Positions 48,339 to 59,024 are shown, counted from the stretch's first letter. The stretch is DNA of 64,000 nt from UBA2210 sp036825195 (GCA_036825195.1 DAISYQ010000002.1:124001-188000); one strand, 5' to 3'. Translations and numbers: made by a program. The notes: generated by a model from the letters alone, not told the origin.

Positions 48339-51300
48339 TCAGAATTGAAATCCTTTGTCTCTGAATAAGCTCATACAGGTATCCACTACATCAGGCTCAT
48401 ACAGTATTCCTCTGTTCTTTTCAATCTCTTCCAGTGCTGCATCAACGCCTAAAGCGGGACGATAGGGGCGGTGTGAAGCCATGGCTTCCATAACGTCGGC
48501 CACGGCAAGAATCCGAGCCTCAATAAGAATTTCGCTCCCTTGCAGTTTCTGTGGATATCCGGAGCCATCAATTCGTTCGTGGTGCTGATAGGTGATCTGT
48601 GCTACGGGGAAAGGAAATTCTATTGTCTTCAGAATATTATAGCCGACTTCGGGGTGAGATCGTATCATGTCGAATTCTATCTCACTCAGTGTGGTGGGTT
48701 TGCTAAGGATTTCCGACGGGATGTTCATCTTTCCGATATCGTGGATCGTGCCGGCCATCCTGAGGCCATTGATCTGATCTTGGGAAAGATACATATCCTG
48801 AGCGATTGCCACAGCAAGACTGGCGACCCTCTTCTGATGACCGGCGGTATACGGATCTCTTTTTTCAACAATCAATGCCATCGCCTGAATCGTATCGTCA
48901 ATGTTTTTCTTTAATTGCTCAATAGTTTCGATGATTTTTTCTTCAGAGCGGTGTCGTTCCGTGACGTCGTCGATGGATAATACCACCTCGGTGATTTTGC
49001 CTTTGTCGTCATGAATCGGAGCGCCGTTAATGGAAAGATATGCACGTTCACGGTTAGGGAAACAGATGGTATGGCGTATCCCATAAACAGGATTGCCGGA
49101 GGAAATCACCATTGCAAAAGGAAGCTTTTCAGTAGGAAAGGGATTTCCATCGAAGTCGGTAATCCCCCACTTGGGAGAATCATACGTAAGTTCGGTTATT
49201 TCGTCGATGGATAGACCCAAAATTTCCTCGGCCCGCTTGTTGGCGAAAACGATTTTACTGTCAAGGTCGGCCACGGCAATACCCGCCGGACTGGTTTTCA
49301 TAATGCGTTCTACCATACTGCGTTCCCGCAGCAGCCATTCTTCTGCCTGTTTGCGTTCAGTGATATCACGGGCCGCACAGATTACTGCCGCGGCTCTTCC
49401 ATCGTGAAGAATAGGAGCAACGCCTATCTCACAAAACCTCTGCGTTCCGTCTTTTGCTTTGAACTCATACACTTTTTCCGTGATACTGTTCCCCTTCAAT
49501 GCGGACCGTATATCTGAACTTGCTTCTTTTAGGCGGTCCTCCGCCATGATGTTCAGTCGTTGAATGGTCTTACCGACTAGCTCTTTTGGTTTGTAGCCAA
49601 GAATCTTTTCGACGGAAGGGGATATGCTGAGGATATGTAGTTTTTCATCAACCGAATAGATGATGTCTGTCACGTTCTCGAAATGGAGGCGGTATTTCTC
49701 CTCACTCTCCCTAAGCGATTCGACAGCACGCTTCCTGATGACCGCAATACCAATACTTGCCCCGATCCCTTCGAGAAAGCTGATCATGTTCGAATTAAAT
49801 AGATTCTTCCGTGTGTCGCTCAACTGCAGGAGGCCGGTGATTTCGCTTCCTGACCGCAGAGGAATGAACGCTACGGATTCATACCTCTCATCTTTACAGC
49901 GCTCCCTCATTTTGATTGAGTATTCCTCTTCCGAGATCGATGACAGAAAGTCTGTCATACTGTTCGTCCAAAAGCTTCCGCCCTCTGTGAAATAGGGGAG
50001 GGAGGGATCGGTTCGGCCGTAAAGAATCTTGCCGCACATGCACTCCAATGACGGGTTGCCGTCGGAGTCACGGATAATGTTGCCGGCTGAGTCGTACTTA
50101 CAAAGATTATTCTCCGCCTTCAGAAAATCGGCCGGAAACCCGTTGGTCACATAGTAGGGATAATCCTCTCCCTCACGCAGGCGGATGCCGATGGCTTGGC
50201 AACCGATTCTTTCTTTTAAGAGATTGAGGATGTCACTGATCAGTTTCTGGACATCATTCGAACGGTTGAGTATCTCAAGGACATCCTTGGCCAGTTTCAG
50301 AAACATCTCCGAGTTTTTCCGTTCGGTGATGTCTTCAAGAATGCCCTCATGATAGAGTAGTACTCCCTGCTCGTCGTGTATGGCGTGAGCCGTGACAGAT
50401 ATCCAGATCCGACTGCCGTCTTTGCGATAGACCTGGCACTCAAAATTTACCGCCTCTCCCCGTTCCTCCATAATTCGTGAAAGCTTCGTAGCGTCTTCAG
50501 GGTTCACATAGAACTGATGAGTAATATCCATTACATTGGTCATAAGCTCTTCCGATGAGTCGTAGCCGAATATTTGGGCAAAAGCAGGATTGACGGTTAT
50601 GAAGCGCTTCCCGGGTAAACTCCGGTAAATCCCCTCGCGAGTGTTTTCGAAGATGGAGCGGTATTCCTCCTCGGCTTTGCGGATCTGGATGTACAGGGCC
50701 GTGTTTTCCAGGATGGGGGAAATGATGCTCACCAGAATGCTCAGTGCCTTTAACTGCCCTAACGTGAATTTTCGGTGGTCCTTCGTGATGTTGACGTTTA
50801 AAACACCGACCAGTTTGCCCTGTGATAACATCGGCATGGAAACTGATGTGTGGATATCATTACGCGGTCGGATCGGCGCCATGCGCGGATCATTGATCTC
50901 CCCGCGAAATACAACGGATTCGAGATTACGGGCGACCCAGCCGGCGACTCCCTCTTTGATGGATGCATGCTTTCCAAGAGTTTCCGTGCGCCCTCCGCGA
51001 ACAACAGCAACATACAGTTCATTACCGCTCTTGGTGGGCAGCATGATGGATACCTCATCGGCGCTACACTGTTGAAGAGCAGTGTCCGCTATCTTGTTTA
51101 GTATCGAATTCAGGTCGGATGAGAAGGCTATAGCCTTTCCCAGTTCATGGATGGCGATGGTCTCCTTAAGCTGCATATTTTCCAGTCGCAGATTACGTAC
51201 CTGCATGGCGCGGGAGAGTAACGGTACGAGGGTGGTGAATTTGAAGGGTTTCAAAATGTAATCGAAGGCACCCGTCTTCATCGCCTCCACGGCTGTTTGA

Positions 51301-51590
51301 ACGGTACCGTGTCCCGTCATGATGATGCTGATGAGATTGGGATCTATCTCGAGTCCGGCACGAATCAATTCAATTCCGTCCATCCCGGGCATCATCAGAT
51401 CGGTCAACAGCAGATCGAATTCCCGTTCCTTAAGAACCGATAGTGCTTCAGCGCCTGTCAGGAATCCTGCAGTTTCATATCCCTGGTCCGTCAACATCTC
51501 GCAAAGGGCATTCATCAGTTCAGCTTCATCATCGACGACCATGATGTTGCCCACGGTATAATTGGAGTCTTTATGGTCACTATTTTTCAT
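48339..51590 (-). CDS. REC-GAF-PAS-GAF-PAS-PAS-HD-GYP output regulator
   Basis: A 1083-residue protein. A receiver domain (about 14-130, Asp in LLLTDLMMPG) is followed by a GAF domain (about 150-295), PAS (300-425), a second GAF with a CMCGKILYG Cys motif (430-600), two PAS (625-870) and a C-terminal HD-GYP (885-1083) with AGHQKRVASL, GTIHDIGKMNIP and HHERIDGSGYP. It is ten bases after a receiver-kinase gene and belongs to the chemosensory cluster. It is the likely output: phosphorylation would control cyclic-di-GMP breakdown. Confidence 0.9.
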   Translation of the reverse strand: MKNSDHKDSNYTVGNIMVVDDEAELMNALCEMLTDQGYETAGFLTGAEALSVLKEREFDLLLTDLMMPGMDGIELIRAGLEIDPNLISIIMTGHGTVQTAVEAMKTGAFDYILKPFKFTTLVPLLSRAMQVRNLRLENMQLKETIAIHELGKAIAFSSDLNSILNKIADTALQQCSADEVSIMLPTKSGNELYVAVVRGGRTETLGKHASIKEGVAGWVARNLESVVFRGEINDPRMAPIRPRNDIHTSVSMPMLSQGKLVGVLNVNITKDHRKFTLGQLKALSILVSIISPILENTALYIQIRKAEEEYRSIFENTREGIYRSLPGKRFITVNPAFAQIFGYDSSEELMTNVMDITHQFYVNPEDATKLSRIMEERGEAVNFECQVYRKDGSRIWISVTAHAIHDEQGVLLYHEGILEDITERKNSEMFLKLAKDVLEILNRSNDVQKLISDILNLLKERIGCQAIGIRLREGEDYPYYVTNGFPADFLKAENNLCKYDSAGNIIRDSDGNPSLECMCGKILYGRTDPSLPYFTEGGSFWTNSMTDFLSSISEEEYSIKMRERCKDERYESVAFIPLRSGSEITGLLQLSDTRKNLFNSNMISFLEGIGASIGIAVIRKRAVESLRESEEKYRLHFENVTDIIYSVDEKLHILSISPSVEKILGYKPKELVGKTIQRLNIMAEDRLKEASSDIRSALKGNSITEKVYEFKAKDGTQRFCEIGVAPILHDGRAAAVICAARDITERKQAEEWLLRERSMVERIMKTSPAGIAVADLDSKIVFANKRAEEILGLSIDEITELTYDSPKWGITDFDGNPFPTEKLPFAMVISSGNPVYGIRHTICFPNRERAYLSINGAPIHDDKGKITEVVLSIDDVTERHRSEEKIIETIEQLKKNIDDTIQAMALIVEKRDPYTAGHQKRVASLAVAIAQDMYLSQDQINGLRMAGTIHDIGKMNIPSEILSKPTTLSEIEFDMIRSHPEVGYNILKTIEFPFPVAQITYQHHERIDGSGYPQKLQGSEILIEARILAVADVMEAMASHRPYRPALGVDAALEEIEKNRGILYEPDVVDTCMSLFRDKGFQF

Positions 51591-51600
51591 AATCTTCCTT

Positions 51601-53040
51601 TCACCCCGATGGGTCCGTTAAGCCTACGGAGTTACCCGGATCTATTGATACCAGGGTAATTCGTATTATTGTTCCCTTTCCGGGTATCCCCTCGCTTATA
51701 ATATCGAGTGTTCCCCGGTGGTCCTGAACGATACGCCGGCAAATGGCCAGCCCCAGCCCGGTTCCCTTCCCTTCCGGTTTTGTCGTATAAAACGGCTCCA
51801 TGACTTTGGGCAGGATCTCAGGTGGTATTCCGTTTCCCGTATCGGCAATTTCGATAACAATCTTTTTTTCCTCCGATTTTGCCTTAATCCGGATTGTCAA
51901 CGTTCCCCCTTCTTGCATGGCGTCACTCGCGTTGGTAAACAGATTCAGAAACAGTTGCCTTAATTGCTGATGATCTGCGAGAGTTCCCGGAATCTTCGAT
52001 GCAAATTTTCGGATGACTTGGATATTCCTCTTACGCAAATGGTAATCAATGAGTTCAATGGTCTTTTCAATTTCCTCGCATATATCAACGGTGGATATTT
52101 CCCTCCGGCTCCTGTGGCTGAAATTGAGAAGATTGGTCACGAGATTCCCCATTCGTTCGACTTCCTGCCCGATAATGTGCAATCCGCGCTGGCGCGGATC
52201 GTCTTTTGGTGTTTGCGATATCAGGGATTCGATTCTCAGATTGACCGTGGCCAGTGGATTATTGAGTTCGTGTGCAATACTTGATGCCAATTCCCCCATC
52301 GTTGCAAGCTTCGCCGCCTGCCAGAGCTGTTGTGTAACGGCATGAATCTCTTCATTCTTTGTAAGCAACTCGGCCTCGGCCGCCTTCCGCTCGGTAATTT
52401 CAATACGAAGAGCTTCGGTTCTTTTTTGAATTCTTTCATCGAGTTCCCGATTAATTTTTTCCAGTTCATCCTGTGCCTTTCTCAGATCGAGGTTTTTTGT
52501 CGTTGCCGTTTCATATGTGGACAGTAGAAGATTAAGAATCTGCATCCTGGTCGATGTGATCAGATACTTTTCACCTCTATATGAAATAGGAAATCCCTCT
52601 TGCGTTTCTCTGGGGTCTTTGAGATCGCTGTTTACATGTATATGTTCAATAGTGTCAATTAGTTGCATTTCATCATAGGGTTTTGTGATAAACTTATCCG
52701 CCCCGCACTGCAGCGCCTTGATAACATCCTGAGGGTCCGAGAGAGAGGTAAGCAGGATGAGAGGAATGTCTCGGAGGTTTTCATCCTGTTTGATATTGCG
52801 GCAGAGTTCATAACCATCCATTTCCGGCATGATTATGTCAGAAATAACAATGGACGGCTTCGATGTTCGTATAGATTGAAGGGCCTTCCGGCCGTCGGTG
52901 GCCATTGCTGTATCAAAACCATTCGTCTCCAATATGTTCTGCAATTGCATGGCCTGCGTGGTGCTGTCTTCGACGATCAAAATCTTGATCCTATCCGACT
53001 GTTTCTTTTCCGAAAAATCCTGTTTATTTGGAGGGATCAT
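51601..53040 (-). CDS. Receiver-histidine kinase hybrid
   Basis: A 479-residue protein. The N-terminal receiver (about 18-140) has Asp in IVISDIIMPE and Lys in FITKPYDEM. A coiled coil (about 195-250) leads to HisKA with IAHELNNPLATVN (about 262) and an ATPase domain with the N-box LFTNASDAM and G-box GTGLGLAICRR. It lies four bases after cheB and ten before the HD-GYP gene. The order receiver then kinase suggests it takes a phosphate signal from CheA and passes it to the HD-GYP regulator. Confidence 0.88.
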   Translation of the reverse strand: MIPPNKQDFSEKKQSDRIKILIVEDSTTQAMQLQNILETNGFDTAMATDGRKALQSIRTSKPSIVISDIIMPEMDGYELCRNIKQDENLRDIPLILLTSLSDPQDVIKALQCGADKFITKPYDEMQLIDTIEHIHVNSDLKDPRETQEGFPISYRGEKYLITSTRMQILNLLLSTYETATTKNLDLRKAQDELEKINRELDERIQKRTEALRIEITERKAAEAELLTKNEEIHAVTQQLWQAAKLATMGELASSIAHELNNPLATVNLRIESLISQTPKDDPRQRGLHIIGQEVERMGNLVTNLLNFSHRSRREISTVDICEEIEKTIELIDYHLRKRNIQVIRKFASKIPGTLADHQQLRQLFLNLFTNASDAMQEGGTLTIRIKAKSEEKKIVIEIADTGNGIPPEILPKVMEPFYTTKPEGKGTGLGLAICRRIVQDHRGTLDIISEGIPGKGTIIRITLVSIDPGNSVGLTDPSG

Positions 53041-53044
53041 TCCT

Positions 53045-54166
53045 CTATGTCTCCTGTTCCTGCGACAATCTTCTGTAAGTTTGTGTTCTCGACCATCTGG
53101 AAAGAAATTCGGCTATTCCGACAGGTGAGAGAACATGTGTGGCCGCATTAATAGCAACAGCCTCTCCCGGCATCCCGTAAATAACGGAACTCCCCTTGTC
53201 CTGGGCAATGGTTATCGCACCTCGTTCCCTCATCAGTTTCAATTCCTGAGCACCATCTTTCCCCATGCCGGTAAGGAGAATGCCTATCGCGTTTTTGCCA
53301 AAAGCTTCGCTCACGGAACGAAACAGCCAGGAAACGGAGGGACACAATTTATTTTCAGACGTACCGACGCTTAGGGTAATTCTTTCCTCTTTATCAATCC
53401 CCATCTGAAGATTATCCGGTGCAATATAAGCATGACCGGCCAAGAGATGTTCCCGATGTTTGGCAATCTTAACGGTTATTTTGGAAGAATTAGCGAGCCA
53501 ATTCGCAAAGCCGTCGATGAATCCTTCGGAGATATGCTGAACGATCAAGAGAGGGGCGGGAAAATCTTCCGGCAACATCGATAGAATCGCTTCTATGGCA
53601 AGCGGCCCACCGGTTGAGGCGCCGATCGCAACGACTTTCCAATCAGATAATGCGGGTGTGACCATGGCGACCGTCGATTCTCTGGATATTACGGGATCTT
53701 TTCTTTTCTGTGGTCGTCTCTTTATTACCTTGACGTCCGACATGAGTTTTACAGTCTGGATCAACTCCTTCGCAAGACCATTATAGCTCGGATGGTCAAC
53801 TCCCATTGGCTTGCCGAGTACGGCAAGCGCTCCGGCCTCCATGGCTCGGAAGGTCTTTTCAACCTCTTGCGGTTTCCAGCTTGCCGATACAATCACAATC
53901 GGTGTTGGAATAGTTTCCATGATAATTTGAGTTGCTTTAAATCCATCCATTTTTGGCATGATGATATCCATTGCCACGACATCGGGTTTCTTCTCCCTGA
54001 CTAATGTAATAGCTTCCTCCCCGTCACCTGCCGTTCCAACAATTGTAATAGCGGGGTCAGAAGAGAGAATGAACGTTAAAAGATCGCGCACGACCGGGGA
54101 ATCATCGACGATCAGCACCTTTATGGGGGACCGGGAGTAGGGGGTTGGGGGCTGAAATTTAGACAC
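53045..54166 (-). CDS. cheB: Chemotaxis-type protein-glutamate methylesterase CheB
   Basis: A 373-residue protein from GTG 54166 with AAGGAG upstream. Receiver domain about 14-135 (Asp in VVAMDIIMPK). The esterase domain about 180-365 has all catalytic residues: Ser in GASTGGP, His in VQHISEG and Asp in GMGKDGA. It removes methyl groups from receptor glutamates, reversing CheR. It belongs with the cluster at 51601-62039, adapting the receptor at 56856. Confidence 0.93.
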   Translation of the reverse strand: MSKFQPPTPYSRSPIKVLIVDDSPVVRDLLTFILSSDPAITIVGTAGDGEEAITLVREKKPDVVAMDIIMPKMDGFKATQIIMETIPTPIVIVSASWKPQEVEKTFRAMEAGALAVLGKPMGVDHPSYNGLAKELIQTVKLMSDVKVIKRRPQKRKDPVISRESTVAMVTPALSDWKVVAIGASTGGPLAIEAILSMLPEDFPAPLLIVQHISEGFIDGFANWLANSSKITVKIAKHREHLLAGHAYIAPDNLQMGIDKEERITLSVGTSENKLCPSVSWLFRSVSEAFGKNAIGILLTGMGKDGAQELKLMRERGAITIAQDKGSSVIYGMPGEAVAINAATHVLSPVGIAEFLSRWSRTQTYRRLSQEQET

Positions 54167-54469
54167 GCTGTATACTCCTTGCCAAAATTTTTCCGTTACG
54201 ATCCATCGCTGTGTTTGCCATATCGTATTTTATATGTCTTGTTCTGTGGTTAATTGTTCCCATGGGCTTCGTGCGCACGTTATAAATAAATGGCGGATAC
54301 ATCCTTCGGAATGTCGTCTCCGTTTATCTTCGTTGGTACCCGGTAGAACAGATGGCGCTATGCTTTGTAAATGATCAGTAAACCCTCGTTCACGGGGATT
54401 TCCCCTTCTACTACCTCAAACCTTTTTCACCACTGCGAGTGGGGATAACGAGTTCCCACTCTGGAACCT
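54167..54469. other. 303-base gap between cheA and cheB
   Basis: No gene seen. A stem of GAGTGGG with CCCACTC (54437-54461) lies just after the cheA stop (minus strand), without a T-run. It might be a processing site or attenuator separating the upper cluster from cheB and the output genes. Confidence 0.45.
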
Positions 54470-56761
54470 TTAAATCAGTCTCCTGAGCGTTTCCAAGAGA
54501 TTGCTTTGGTCGAAACTGCTCTTTATGATGTAGGCGTTCGCTCCTACGTCGATTCCTCTCTCCCTGTCCTCGCGAGAATCCAAGGCGGTAACGAGGACCA
54601 CGGGAAGCTCCGTCAGTTTTTTGTTTCCCCGGATCTTTTCCGTGAGGTTAAATCCGTTCATCCTTGGCATATCAATATCCGAAACCACGGCATCAAATGT
54701 CTCCATCTTCAATTGAGACATTGCATCGATTCCGTCAACAGCGGTTCTGACCGTATAACCGGCGGTTTCGAGAATATTTTTCAGCAACATTCTTGAAGTG
54801 ATGGAATCTTCAGCGACGAGGATGGTCTTCTTTTCAGTTTCATCAGTAACTTGTGATTTTCTAGGTTGTGTGGAACGACTCATAGATGTGGCCGCCGATG
54901 TAACCAAATCGGAAACATTGAGAACCGGCACGACCTTTCCCGATCCGAGAATGGTTGCTGCTGAAACATTTCTGACCCGGGAAAGGGGCAGACCCATATT
55001 TTTGATGAGAATCTCCTGTTCGTTCAGAATTTCGTCGACACTGAAACCGATTCTTTTATCTTGAGATTCCACGATGAGTAGGGTGATGATGGATGATCCA
55101 TTATTCTTTTCCGAAAGCTCCAGAAGATCAGAAAGTTTCACGATCGGGATTGTCATTCCCGCCAAAAAAAAGGTGTCACGATTCTCAACGGTTCTGATTT
55201 TTTCCCGCTTGATCCGGATTGTCCTTTCAACATCCGCTGTAGGAATGATAAAGAGGCGTTCCGCCGCCTTTACAAGAATACCTCTAGAGGTTGCAACGGT
55301 AATGGGGAGTGTAATTCTAATCGTGGTTCCCTTGTTATGCACTGTTTCAATAGATACCTCTCCGCCGAGTTTTTCTATTTTTTCTCTAACAATTGCCAAT
55401 CCGAGTCCTCGACCTGAAATATCGGTAATAATGGGGCTGGTTGAAACACCGGACTGGAAAAGGAGGGATAGCCTATCCTGCTCGGTCAGTTTTTGGTCGT
55501 CTTCCGGCCCTATGATCCCACGCTTGATACACGTTTCTTGTAGTTTATCCAGATCTACACCGCCTCCGTCGTCGGCAAGGAGAATGTCCACCTTGTTGCC
55601 TTCGCCGCGAGAAACGGTGATTTGGATGGTTCCCCGATGTGGTTTCCCGTTATTCTTTCTCACCTCGGGTTTTTCGATGCCGTGGTCTACCGTATTCCGA
55701 AGAAGATGAATAAAAACAGTATGTAGCTCTTCCAGTATCCGCCGATCAATCTCGATCTCTCCCCCTGTAATTGAAAGTTCAGCCTCCTTGCCTTGATTAC
55801 GGGACAAATTTCGTACCAGTTTTGGAAAGGCCTCGAAGAGCGTCCGAAAGGGGAGCATCATGATTTGTTTGACGTCTCCGAGTAGATTGTCCACCATCAG
55901 TGCTGTGGTGTAACGGTCGTGATCGGATTTTCTTTCTAATTCTGCCAATCTGTTTTCTATAATCTTCATATTATCATGGGTCAGCTCACCAAACTCCAAG
56001 AGCTTGGTAACCCGGGTATCGTTCTGTTTTCCATCCTTTCCTTGCAGACGGCGAAACTCGCTAAGGATCGGGTATATCTTCTCCCACTGTTTGTCCCAGA
56101 GATTGAAAAGGTGGGTGAGATCGAGCAGATCATCGATATGTCTGTCGGCAATCAACTTCAGAGAAAGCATTTCCCCGCTCTGCCTTAAGAGAGAATCCAG
56201 TTTTTCCATAGAGATGCGAACCGTCTCGGGCATTGCCCTGTCCTGTATTTGAGCGGATTTATCGGTTTGAACGACAGAACGTTTCTCGGCAGGGGGAAGA
56301 TTTTCCGGTGTTGAGGTGTGTTCGGAATTCCAAAGGTTTGCTTCAATAGGCCTGGTAATTTGTTCCGTATCCAGTTTTTTTGTGATCCTGGAAATATCAT
56401 CTCCTTCGGCCGAGGTTTCCTCGTGAGATGCGAGGGCGATTACGTTCAGCATATCCACCGACTGATGTAGGGTGTCAAAGAGCGAGGGAAGCAGTTCAAT
56501 TTCTTGGTGTTTTAATCTGGAAAAAACATTTTCGAGTGACCGGCAGATGGTTTCTATATCTGATCGGTTGACGGCGCGGGAGGCCCCCTTCAAACTGTGA
56601 GCTTCACGGAAGACGGTTTCTATAATAGAGGCTTTCACTTGAGGATCTATCTCTCTTTCAAGATTGATCAGTCCTTCTGTGATATTTTTTATATGTTCGT
56701 CGGCCTCGACCCTGAAGGTTGCGAGGAGCCTTTTCATGAATGCATCATTCTTTGTTGACAT
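54470..56761 (-). CDS. cheA: CheA-type kinase with C-terminal receiver
   Basis: A 763-residue protein. Hpt domain about 5-115 with phosphoacceptor His in REAHSLKGASRA (near 54). A low-complexity linker, then the kinase core: N-box HLLRNTVDHGIEKP (near 360), G1 ADDGGGVDLDK and G2 GRGLGLAIVREK. A CheW-like regulatory domain lies about 500-620, and a receiver domain 640-763 (Asp in AVVSDIDMPR). The fused receiver is a feature of WspE/FrzE-like kinases of alternative-function systems. It phosphorylates receivers on receptor signal. Confidence 0.93.
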   Translation of the reverse strand: MSTKNDAFMKRLLATFRVEADEHIKNITEGLINLEREIDPQVKASIIETVFREAHSLKGASRAVNRSDIETICRSLENVFSRLKHQEIELLPSLFDTLHQSVDMLNVIALASHEETSAEGDDISRITKKLDTEQITRPIEANLWNSEHTSTPENLPPAEKRSVVQTDKSAQIQDRAMPETVRISMEKLDSLLRQSGEMLSLKLIADRHIDDLLDLTHLFNLWDKQWEKIYPILSEFRRLQGKDGKQNDTRVTKLLEFGELTHDNMKIIENRLAELERKSDHDRYTTALMVDNLLGDVKQIMMLPFRTLFEAFPKLVRNLSRNQGKEAELSITGGEIEIDRRILEELHTVFIHLLRNTVDHGIEKPEVRKNNGKPHRGTIQITVSRGEGNKVDILLADDGGGVDLDKLQETCIKRGIIGPEDDQKLTEQDRLSLLFQSGVSTSPIITDISGRGLGLAIVREKIEKLGGEVSIETVHNKGTTIRITLPITVATSRGILVKAAERLFIIPTADVERTIRIKREKIRTVENRDTFFLAGMTIPIVKLSDLLELSEKNNGSSIITLLIVESQDKRIGFSVDEILNEQEILIKNMGLPLSRVRNVSAATILGSGKVVPVLNVSDLVTSAATSMSRSTQPRKSQVTDETEKKTILVAEDSITSRMLLKNILETAGYTVRTAVDGIDAMSQLKMETFDAVVSDIDMPRMNGFNLTEKIRGNKKLTELPVVLVTALDSREDRERGIDVGANAYIIKSSFDQSNLLETLRRLI

Positions 56762-56855
56762 CTTCTATCCCCTCAGTATCACCCCGTGATCATGTACAAG
56801 CGGTTTTGTTAGCTTCACCATGCTTCGTTTCCGGGGGGAATCGGGAAAAATATTT

Positions 56856-58919
56856 TCACATCTTGTATCGCTTTACGATGTCCTGCAGTTTCAGGCCAAG
56901 ATCATGGAGATCGTGAACGGATTTCTCGGTCTGTTTCGTACTGGAAGCCATCTGCAAGGCGGCCTCTCTGATATTTTCCATGGCGGAGACGATTTGATCC
57001 ATTCCGATCATCTGTTCCTGACTTGATGCGGCAATCTGAATAGATGCATTGGTCGCCTCAACAACACTCTGAGCCAACACATCGATGGCTTCCCCTCCCT
57101 GTTGGGAAAGACCCACTCCCTTCTGGACTGCCTTGCTTCCCAACTCCGTCGCCATGACAGCAGAACTGATCGCCTTCTGGACTTCGAAGAGGATGGTGCG
57201 GACCTGGGTTGTCGCCTGCTTTGACTGGGAGGCGAGGCTTCGAATTTCCTGGGCGACCACGGCAAACCCTTTTCCCTGCTCCCCTGCCTTGGCCGCCTCA
57301 ATGGAGGCATTGACGGCAAGTAAATTAGACTGCTCGGCAAGATCGTTCACCGTTGCAATGATTTCTCCGATCGCCTGGTTTTGCTCACTTAGTTGGACGA
57401 CCATGTCGGCGATTGATTCCATCTGTTCTTTGATGTGGTCCATACCCTGTATGGTATCCTCAATCGACTTCAGTCCTGTCTGGGATATCTCCACGCTCTT
57501 TTTCCCGAGTTCCGAGACATGTTTTGCCTTCTGAGAACTCACGTCTGTGGTTTGCTTGACCTCTTCCACGGTGGCTGTTGTTTGACTCACGGCGGTTGCG
57601 GTCTCAGCCGCGCTTGATGTCAATTGGGAAACAGAGGCCATGATCTCGCTTCCCGATGACGCTATGACCGTGACACCTTCCACGATCTCCTGGGTCTGCT
57701 GGCGGAGTTTCGTGATCATTGTCGAAAAGGCGTTTCCCAAGGTATCCTTTTCGGAAAAGAGTGTCGTCTCGGCGGTGAGGTCGCCTTCGGCGATCTTTTG
57801 TGCGATCTGCTCCTTTTTTTTGAGGGACCGGATCATCCCGGTGAAGGCTTGAGCAAGGGTGCCGATTTCATCCCGTCGGTTCTCGGAGGTGATGTTGACG
57901 GTGAGGTCTCCTTCGGCGATCTGCTCTGCGGTACTCACAAGATCGATCAGTGGACGGGTGAGGCTGCGTGCGAATAAAAAGAAGAACAGTGATGCCAGGA
58001 TAAGCGAGACCAAACCGATTGAAACGATCACATTGCGGGTAAACCGGGCTGAATCGTATAGATTTTGAGTCTGAACGGAATTCACAACGGTCCAGCCGGT
58101 GATCGGTATAGGTGCAAAGGTGGCGATCGTTTGGATCCCGTGCGTTACATATTCGACAACACCCGATCTGTTGGCGCTTGATTCTGCCACCAGGTTTTCC
58201 ATCCCTTTAATATCGGAGATATTTTCTTTGAGGATATGTTCCTTGGCCGGGTGAGTGATGTAAAGGCCGGTTTTATCGACAAGGTATGCATACCCCGATT
58301 CCTTTACCTTGATTTCATCGACGAGGTCTGTGAGAAACTTGGTCCACAGGGCCATTACTACAATTCCCGTGATCTCTTTTCCTGCATAGTCGTATATCGG
58401 ATGTGCGGCCGTACAGATCACCTTGCCGGTTGCTTTCGAGAAGACAACGGAGCCGATATTGGGCACACCCTTCAATGCCTGCTTAAGATAATCCCTGCTG
58501 GAAAGATCCAACCCCTTGTATTTTCCGTCATCGGAGGAGGTGTAGACAATTCCGTCTATACCGACCAGCGTTATACTTGAGTAACGATCCTCTTCGGCAG
58601 CTTTAATATGTGTAAGCTTCCTTTGGGCGAGAAGAAGCTCCTTCTCGCTGTTGATTACTCCCTCCCGGGCTATTTTCTCTGCGGCGACAACGATTGTGTC
58701 GGAGTAAGCAATATTCCTGATTGTTACTATCTGTTCATAAAGAATGGAGTCAAGTCCCCCAGCCAGGCCTTTGGCGGTGTTCCCCATACTGTTCCGCGCC
58801 AGTTCCGTTATGCTCTGCGTTGACTGATACACGGAAACGACCCCGATAATGATGATTGGAATGACCACGGCCAAGATGCCGCCGATCAGCAATTTTTCCC
58901 CTAATTTGAATGTCTTCAT
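56856..58919 (-). CDS. Methyl-accepting chemotaxis protein with dCACHE-type sensor
   Basis: A 687-residue receptor. ATG 58919 (MKTFKLGEKL) is chosen as GGGAGG lies six bases upstream. Membrane segment about 10-32, a double-CACHE-like periplasmic sensor (about 35-290, with GIDGIVYTSSDDGKYKG and TGLYITHPAKEHIL), second membrane segment (about 300-322), HAMP, then the signalling helices with the tip EAAKAGEQGKGFAVVAQEIR. No CheR-binding pentapeptide ends the protein. It lies between cheW and cheA. Confidence 0.9.
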   Translation of the reverse strand: MKTFKLGEKLLIGGILAVVIPIIIIGVVSVYQSTQSITELARNSMGNTAKGLAGGLDSILYEQIVTIRNIAYSDTIVVAAEKIAREGVINSEKELLLAQRKLTHIKAAEEDRYSSITLVGIDGIVYTSSDDGKYKGLDLSSRDYLKQALKGVPNIGSVVFSKATGKVICTAAHPIYDYAGKEITGIVVMALWTKFLTDLVDEIKVKESGYAYLVDKTGLYITHPAKEHILKENISDIKGMENLVAESSANRSGVVEYVTHGIQTIATFAPIPITGWTVVNSVQTQNLYDSARFTRNVIVSIGLVSLILASLFFFLFARSLTRPLIDLVSTAEQIAEGDLTVNITSENRRDEIGTLAQAFTGMIRSLKKKEQIAQKIAEGDLTAETTLFSEKDTLGNAFSTMITKLRQQTQEIVEGVTVIASSGSEIMASVSQLTSSAAETATAVSQTTATVEEVKQTTDVSSQKAKHVSELGKKSVEISQTGLKSIEDTIQGMDHIKEQMESIADMVVQLSEQNQAIGEIIATVNDLAEQSNLLAVNASIEAAKAGEQGKGFAVVAQEIRSLASQSKQATTQVRTILFEVQKAISSAVMATELGSKAVQKGVGLSQQGGEAIDVLAQSVVEATNASIQIAASSQEQMIGMDQIVSAMENIREAALQMASSTKQTEKSVHDLHDLGLKLQDIVKRYKM

Positions 58920-59024
58920 AATTCCTCCCTTACTCACCGGTTATAATCGTCCCACCATCACGAGAGATATCAAAACGGTTCCTGTTCAGCACGTTCCTAT
59001 GTACTATCTTATCCTGCTTCCCGA

